This document shows, in pieces, positions 4,739 through 7,026 of a DNA stretch of 7,026 nucleotides. The notes under the pieces are model-generated. The model worked only from the letters and a program-made list of their open reading frames with translations. It was not told the DNA's origin and searched no databases. Each line of letters starts with the position of its first letter. Position 1 is the first letter of the stretch. A program made the translations under genes and the position numbers. This DNA is from Bacteroidota bacterium (GTDB lineage Bacteria; Bacteroidota; Bacteroidia; Flavobacteriales_F; PHOS-HE28), in assembly GCA_963169595.1 (NCBI GenBank), contig CAUJFM010000307.1:1-7026 (forward strand), written 5' to 3'.

Positions 4739-4763
4739 GCGTTAGGGACAACAGCGGAAAGCC
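4739..4763 (+). repeat. Partial copy of the GCGTTAGGGA element
   Basis: These 25 bases, from GCGTTAGGGA to GCGGAAAGCC, match 5195-5219 with two differences. The match stops there, so only the first fifth of the larger element is present. The remaining 4764-4826 holds nothing I recognise. Together with the palindromes this accounts for most of the gene-free stretch 4489-4826. Confidence 0.75.
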
Positions 4764-4826
4764 ACCTGATCACCTTCTCAATGGGGTGAGCTCCATCCAA
4801 TGCACGAGAAATGCCAAGCACTGATC

Positions 4827-5162
4827 TCAGTTCCCTGCAGTACGCTTCAGCGCGATAGGTACGTCTGCGTAACCGCCATTGAGATCAACCACGAAGTACT
4901 GCGTCTCGTAACCCTTCCAGCTGACCTCTACGAACATCCATTGCTTCGGGCAGCGAATGAAGAACCAACCGTCGTAATCACACTGGCCATCCCAAGATCG
5001 ATCCGGGCGGTGAACCTTGATACGAACGAATGGAATAGGCTCTCCGGTAACCGCATCGACCACCGCTCCTCGGAAGAAAGCATCATCTCGAGCGCTTTGT
5101 CCATGGACTTGAGTACTCGTGAGAACTGCCAAAAGGATCACGAGAAAAGCAGAAATCCGCAT
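4827..5162 (-). CDS. Small secreted protein with carboxypeptidase-regulatory-like domain
   Basis: A 111-residue protein. Residues 1-21 form a signal peptide (MRISAFLVILLAVLTSTQVHG: short basic start, hydrophobic core, small residue before the likely cut). The mature part is one beta-sandwich of the CarboxypepD_reg-like type: FRGAVVDAVTGEPIPFV at 30-46, CDYDGWFFIRC at 61-71 (the usual D-x-DG-F-I turn) and VSWKGYETQYF at 80-90. In Bacteroidota this domain is usually the N-terminal module of large SusC-type receptors or surface enzymes; here it stands alone, so the protein is periplasmic or cell-surface with no enzymatic residues visible. Cys61 and Cys71 could form a disulfide. ATG 5162 is the only start that includes the signal peptide. 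It lies downstream of and co-directional with the genes at 5334-5714 and 5757-6962, but a 171-base gap containing a structured repeat separates it from them. Confidence 0.82.
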   Translation of the reverse strand: MRISAFLVILLAVLTSTQVHGQSARDDAFFRGAVVDAVTGEPIPFVRIKVHRPDRSWDGQCDYDGWFFIRCPKQWMFVEVSWKGYETQYFVVDLNGGYADVPIALKRTAGN

Positions 5163-5194
5163 CGCACGAGCAAGTTAGCCCAAGCAGTCGTGCC

Positions 5195-5309
5195 GCGTTA
5201 GGGATAGCAGCGGAAAGCCCGCAGTGAGGCGAGCCCCGCCTCAAGGCCGGGGGAGCCGCACGAGGACTTGCAGCGGATAGCCCGACCCGAGGCTCTGCGA
5301 TGGGAACGC
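5195..5309. repeat. Structured intergenic repeat element, candidate non-coding RNA
   Basis: The ends pair: GCGTT (5195-5199) with AACGC (5305-5309). Inside are a 7-bp hairpin, TGAGGCG (5225-5231) / CGCCTCA (5237-5243), and two imperfect direct repeats, GCAGCGGAAAGCCCG (5207-5221) and GCAGCGGATAGCCCG (5270-5284), 14 of 15 identical. The first 25 bases recur at 4739-4763. I associate sequences with GTTAGGGAT...AGCGGAAAGCC and AGCGGATAGCCCGACCC with recurrent intergenic elements of Bacteroidota, from memory. It lies between two minus-strand genes, so it could be in their shared transcript or be an independent unit. The transcribed strand is unknown. Confidence 0.55.
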
Positions 5310-5333
5310 CCACATGATGAACAGGAGAACGAC

Positions 5334-5714
5334 CTATTTCCAATGCAGATGCCAGCTGCCTGCCGAATCCCTGTCAACCGTCTCCTGGGATTCGAAGCCA
5401 ATATGGACGTGACCTCTTGCTGAAGCAGGGTGATTCACGCGATCCAATACGGCCCGTAGTCGCACATGTAATCCATTATCCGTGATCAACCGGTCACGCT
5501 CCTTGTCTGTTTGCACGCAGATCCAGTAGACCAGATGCTTGGGGTCAACGGAATAGGCTCCGTACCAGTGTATCCAGAAGGTCTCCGTCGCAACTTTTCG
5601 AACCTCCGACCGGATCAGCCACTTGATGAATGTGATCTTGAACCAGAGCGGCCTCCATCCAAGCATCAGGCCCCAGAGCAGGAAGGCACCAACAGCCACG
5701 AGGACCGCACTCAT
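5334..5714 (-). CDS. Membrane-anchored protein of unknown function
   Basis: I do not recognise a named family. The 126-residue protein begins with one membrane segment (about 3-20, AVLVAVGAFLLWGLMLGW) and a basic, aromatic stretch (RPLWFKITFIKWLIR). A soluble domain of about 85 residues follows, rich in Trp, His and Arg, with WIHWYGAYSVDPKHLVYWICVQTDKERDRL at 47-76 and a C-terminal HVHIGFESQETVDRDSAGSWHLHWK at 102-126. The mix of an alternating hydrophobic strand (LVYWICVQT) and a charged helix looks like a real folded domain rather than a chance frame. It starts 42 bases after the kdnA stop on the same strand, so cotranscription with kdnA is plausible. ATG 5714 is the only start that keeps the membrane segment. 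Confidence 0.7.
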   Translation of the reverse strand: MSAVLVAVGAFLLWGLMLGWRPLWFKITFIKWLIRSEVRKVATETFWIHWYGAYSVDPKHLVYWICVQTDKERDRLITDNGLHVRLRAVLDRVNHPASARGHVHIGFESQETVDRDSAGSWHLHWK

Positions 5715-5756
5715 GCGATACCAGCGTTACTCGGCAAAGAGTTGTTCGATCATGAG

Positions 5757-6962
5757 TCACGCGTAGGCGGACTCCATCGCCTTTACGATCGCCGCTTCCA
5801 TCTTGGTGAGCATCGCATCCAGCTCCTCCGCCGTCCACGTGACGCGGATGTTGAAGCTGATGAGGCGGCTCATGATGGCATCGCTCTTGGGGAACTTCTG
5901 GGTCTTGAGATCCTGCGGGAGGCCGAGCTCGTGCGCAACCAGCTTATAGGGCATGCTGAGGCTCTTCACATGGTCCCATTGCTTGATGTAGTGGAACATG
6001 TTGTCGTACCAGTAGCCGTGCGGGATGCCGGCCTCGGCGAAGAGCTTCACCGTGGCGCGGGCCACGGCCTCGCTGGGCAGCAGCAGGTGGAAGAAGGTGG
6101 CGCTGTCGCCGGCCTCATCGGTGTGGCGGCGGAACTGCAGGCCGGGGATCTTCGACAGGCGCTCCTGGATGATGGCCTTGTGCTTGCGCTGCTGGGCGAG
6201 GATGTAGGGCAGCTTGCGCGTCTGGGCCAGGCCGATGGCGGCGTTGATCTCGCCGATGCGGAAGTTGGTGCCCATGATGGGGTGCTGCTCCATGCCCCGG
6301 TTGTTGCCGATGTGGTCGTGCCCATGGTCGGCGAACTGCTGGGCGGTGTCCCACAGCTGGTGGTCGTCGGTGATCACCACGCCGCCTTCGCCGCAGGTGT
6401 TGATCTTGAAGAAGTCGTAGCTGAAGCTGCCCATGCGCCCGAAGGTGCCGAGCATCTTCCCCTTGTAGCTGCCGCCGAGGGCCTGCGCGCTATCCTCGAT
6501 GAGCTGGATGTTGTGCTCCTTGCACACGGCCATGATCCCGTCCAGATCGGCCGCGGCGCCGCACATGTGTACGAGCAGCACGGCCTTGGTCTTGGGGCTG
6601 ATCACGGCGCGGATGCCTTCGGCGCTCATGCACAGCGTGTCGTCGATCTCGGCGAAGACCGGCAGGGCCCCGGCGAGCATCACCGCCTCGATGGTGGCGA
6701 TGTAGGTGAAGGGCGGCACGATGACCTCATCGCCATAGCCCACGCCGCAGGCCGCGAGCATGGTGCTCACCGCGGTGCTGCCGCTGCTCACGGCCAGGCC
6801 GTACTTGGCCCCGCAGAACCTGGCCACTTCGGCCTCGAAGTCCTTCGCCTTCCAATGGCCCTGGCGCTGGGCGTCGTGGTTGAACCGGAACAGGACGCCG
6901 GTGTTCAGGACGTCCATCACTTCCTTCTTCTCCTCTTCTCCGAAAAGTTCCGTGCCGGGCAT
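5757..6962 (-). CDS. kdnA: PLP aminotransferase of the DegT/DnrJ/EryC1/StrS family; probable KdnA
   Basis: A 401-residue type I fold sugar aminotransferase. Landmarks: LAVSSGSTAVS (56-66, PLP phosphate contact), VIVPPFTYIATIEAV (80-94), IEDSAQALGG (155-164, Asp157 contacts the pyridine nitrogen), SFSYDFFKINTCGEGG (179-194) with the PLP-binding Lys186, and GTNFRIGEINAAIG (231-244). The start MPGTELFGEEEKKEVMDVL...GVLFRFNH and the overall sequence match what I recall of 8-amino-3,8-dideoxy-alpha-D-manno-octulosonate transaminase, which aminates the C8 aldehyde of oxidised Kdo using glutamate; the KdnB-like gene at 2374-3456 supports this. I prefer ATG 6962; ATG 6998 and ATG 7022 are in frame and would add 12 or 20 residues that look non-conserved. 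A small unknown gene follows after 42 bases. Confidence 0.82.
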   Translation of the reverse strand: MPGTELFGEEEKKEVMDVLNTGVLFRFNHDAQRQGHWKAKDFEAEVARFCGAKYGLAVSSGSTAVSTMLAACGVGYGDEVIVPPFTYIATIEAVMLAGALPVFAEIDDTLCMSAEGIRAVISPKTKAVLLVHMCGAAADLDGIMAVCKEHNIQLIEDSAQALGGSYKGKMLGTFGRMGSFSYDFFKINTCGEGGVVITDDHQLWDTAQQFADHGHDHIGNNRGMEQHPIMGTNFRIGEINAAIGLAQTRKLPYILAQQRKHKAIIQERLSKIPGLQFRRHTDEAGDSATFFHLLLPSEAVARATVKLFAEAGIPHGYWYDNMFHYIKQWDHVKSLSMPYKLVAHELGLPQDLKTQKFPKSDAIMSRLISFNIRVTWTAEELDAMLTKMEAAIVKAMESAYA

Positions 6963-6982
6963 GGTCCAGTGTATTGTGGCCG

Positions 6983-7016
6983 CGAAGTTAGCAGGCATCC
7001 GCCGCAGGCTGACCAA
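6983..7016 (-). promoter_or_regulatory. Possible Bacteroidota-type promoter of kdnA
   Basis: On the minus strand TAACTTCG (6990-6983) differs from the TAnnTTTG -7 consensus at one base, and TTG (7016-7014) lies 23 bases upstream as a candidate -33 element. Transcription would begin shortly before ATG 6962, which favours that start codon. The match is weak and could be chance. Confidence 0.25.
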
Positions 7017-7026
7017 GCTCATGGCC

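Noticed and set aside
4276..4821. Minus-strand frame of 181 codons across the palindromes
   Set aside because: Its translation is partly palindrome (DPFGVE, DPEGVGAG) and it overlaps the transposase gene antisense. It is a by-product of repeats without stops.
5164..5193. GCACGA/TCGTGC inverted repeat upstream of the secreted protein gene
   Set aside because: Six base pairs around an 18-base loop is weak and common by chance; no known regulator site is recognised.
4800..5201. Plus-strand 133-codon frame
   Set aside because: It is antisense to the secreted protein gene, which has a clear signal peptide and domain signature on the minus strand.
5727..5753. Eight-codon minus-strand reading frame between kdnA and the next gene (MIEQLFAE, then stop)
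   Set aside because: It is too short to support from one sequence and has no ribosome-binding signal; a chance frame is as likely as a leader peptide.

Overview
The window looks like a chromosomal stretch of a GC-rich member of the Bacteroidota, possibly Flavobacteriales-like. Evidence: a secreted carboxypeptidase-regulatory-like domain protein, a DoxX protein and an Lgt paralogue of types common in that phylum, almost no Shine-Dalgarno sequences before starts, one possible TAnnTTTG-type promoter element, and intergenic repeats of a kind I associate with Bacteroidota. The taxonomic call is inference.

Layout, left to right. 1-605 (-): 5' part of a cysteine-rich radical SAM gene that runs off the left edge. 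606-751: copies of a 10-bp-period repeat. 752-1150 (-): GxxExxY-family PD-(D/E)XK-like protein, whose start codon lies inside another, inverted copy of the same repeat. 1137-1910 (-): divergent Lgt-like membrane protein whose last codons and stop are also repeat sequence. 1921-2304 (+): small VOC/glyoxalase-fold protein. 2374-3456 (-): iron-type alcohol dehydrogenase, best read as KdnB. 3508-3927 (+): DoxX membrane protein. 3920-4738: a Y1 HUH (IS200/RAYT-like) transposase gene (4045-4488, +) set among six copies of a GACCCC/GGGGTC palindrome plus three other hairpins. 4827-5162 (-): small secreted protein. 5195-5309: structured repeat element, with a partial copy at 4739-4763. 5334-5714 (-): membrane-anchored protein of unknown function. 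5757-6962 (-): PLP aminotransferase, best read as KdnA.

How the genes fit together. KdnB (oxidation of Kdo at C8) and KdnA (transamination to 8-amino-3,8-dideoxy-octulosonate, Kdo8N) are the two enzymes known to make Kdo8N for lipopolysaccharide in Shewanella. Both are here on the same strand, separated by about 2.3 kb holding the DoxX gene, the transposase/palindrome block and two small genes. The window therefore appears to encode an LPS inner-core modification whose two genes are split by a repeat-rich region. I see no functional link between this pair and the radical SAM, GxxExxY, Lgt-like and VOC genes.

The most interesting structures are (1) the transposase with its palindromes in two nested inverted pairs, which looks like a RAYT/REP system, and (2) the GxxExxY gene bracketed by inverted 10-bp-period repeats that supply the ends of its own and its neighbour's coding sequence.
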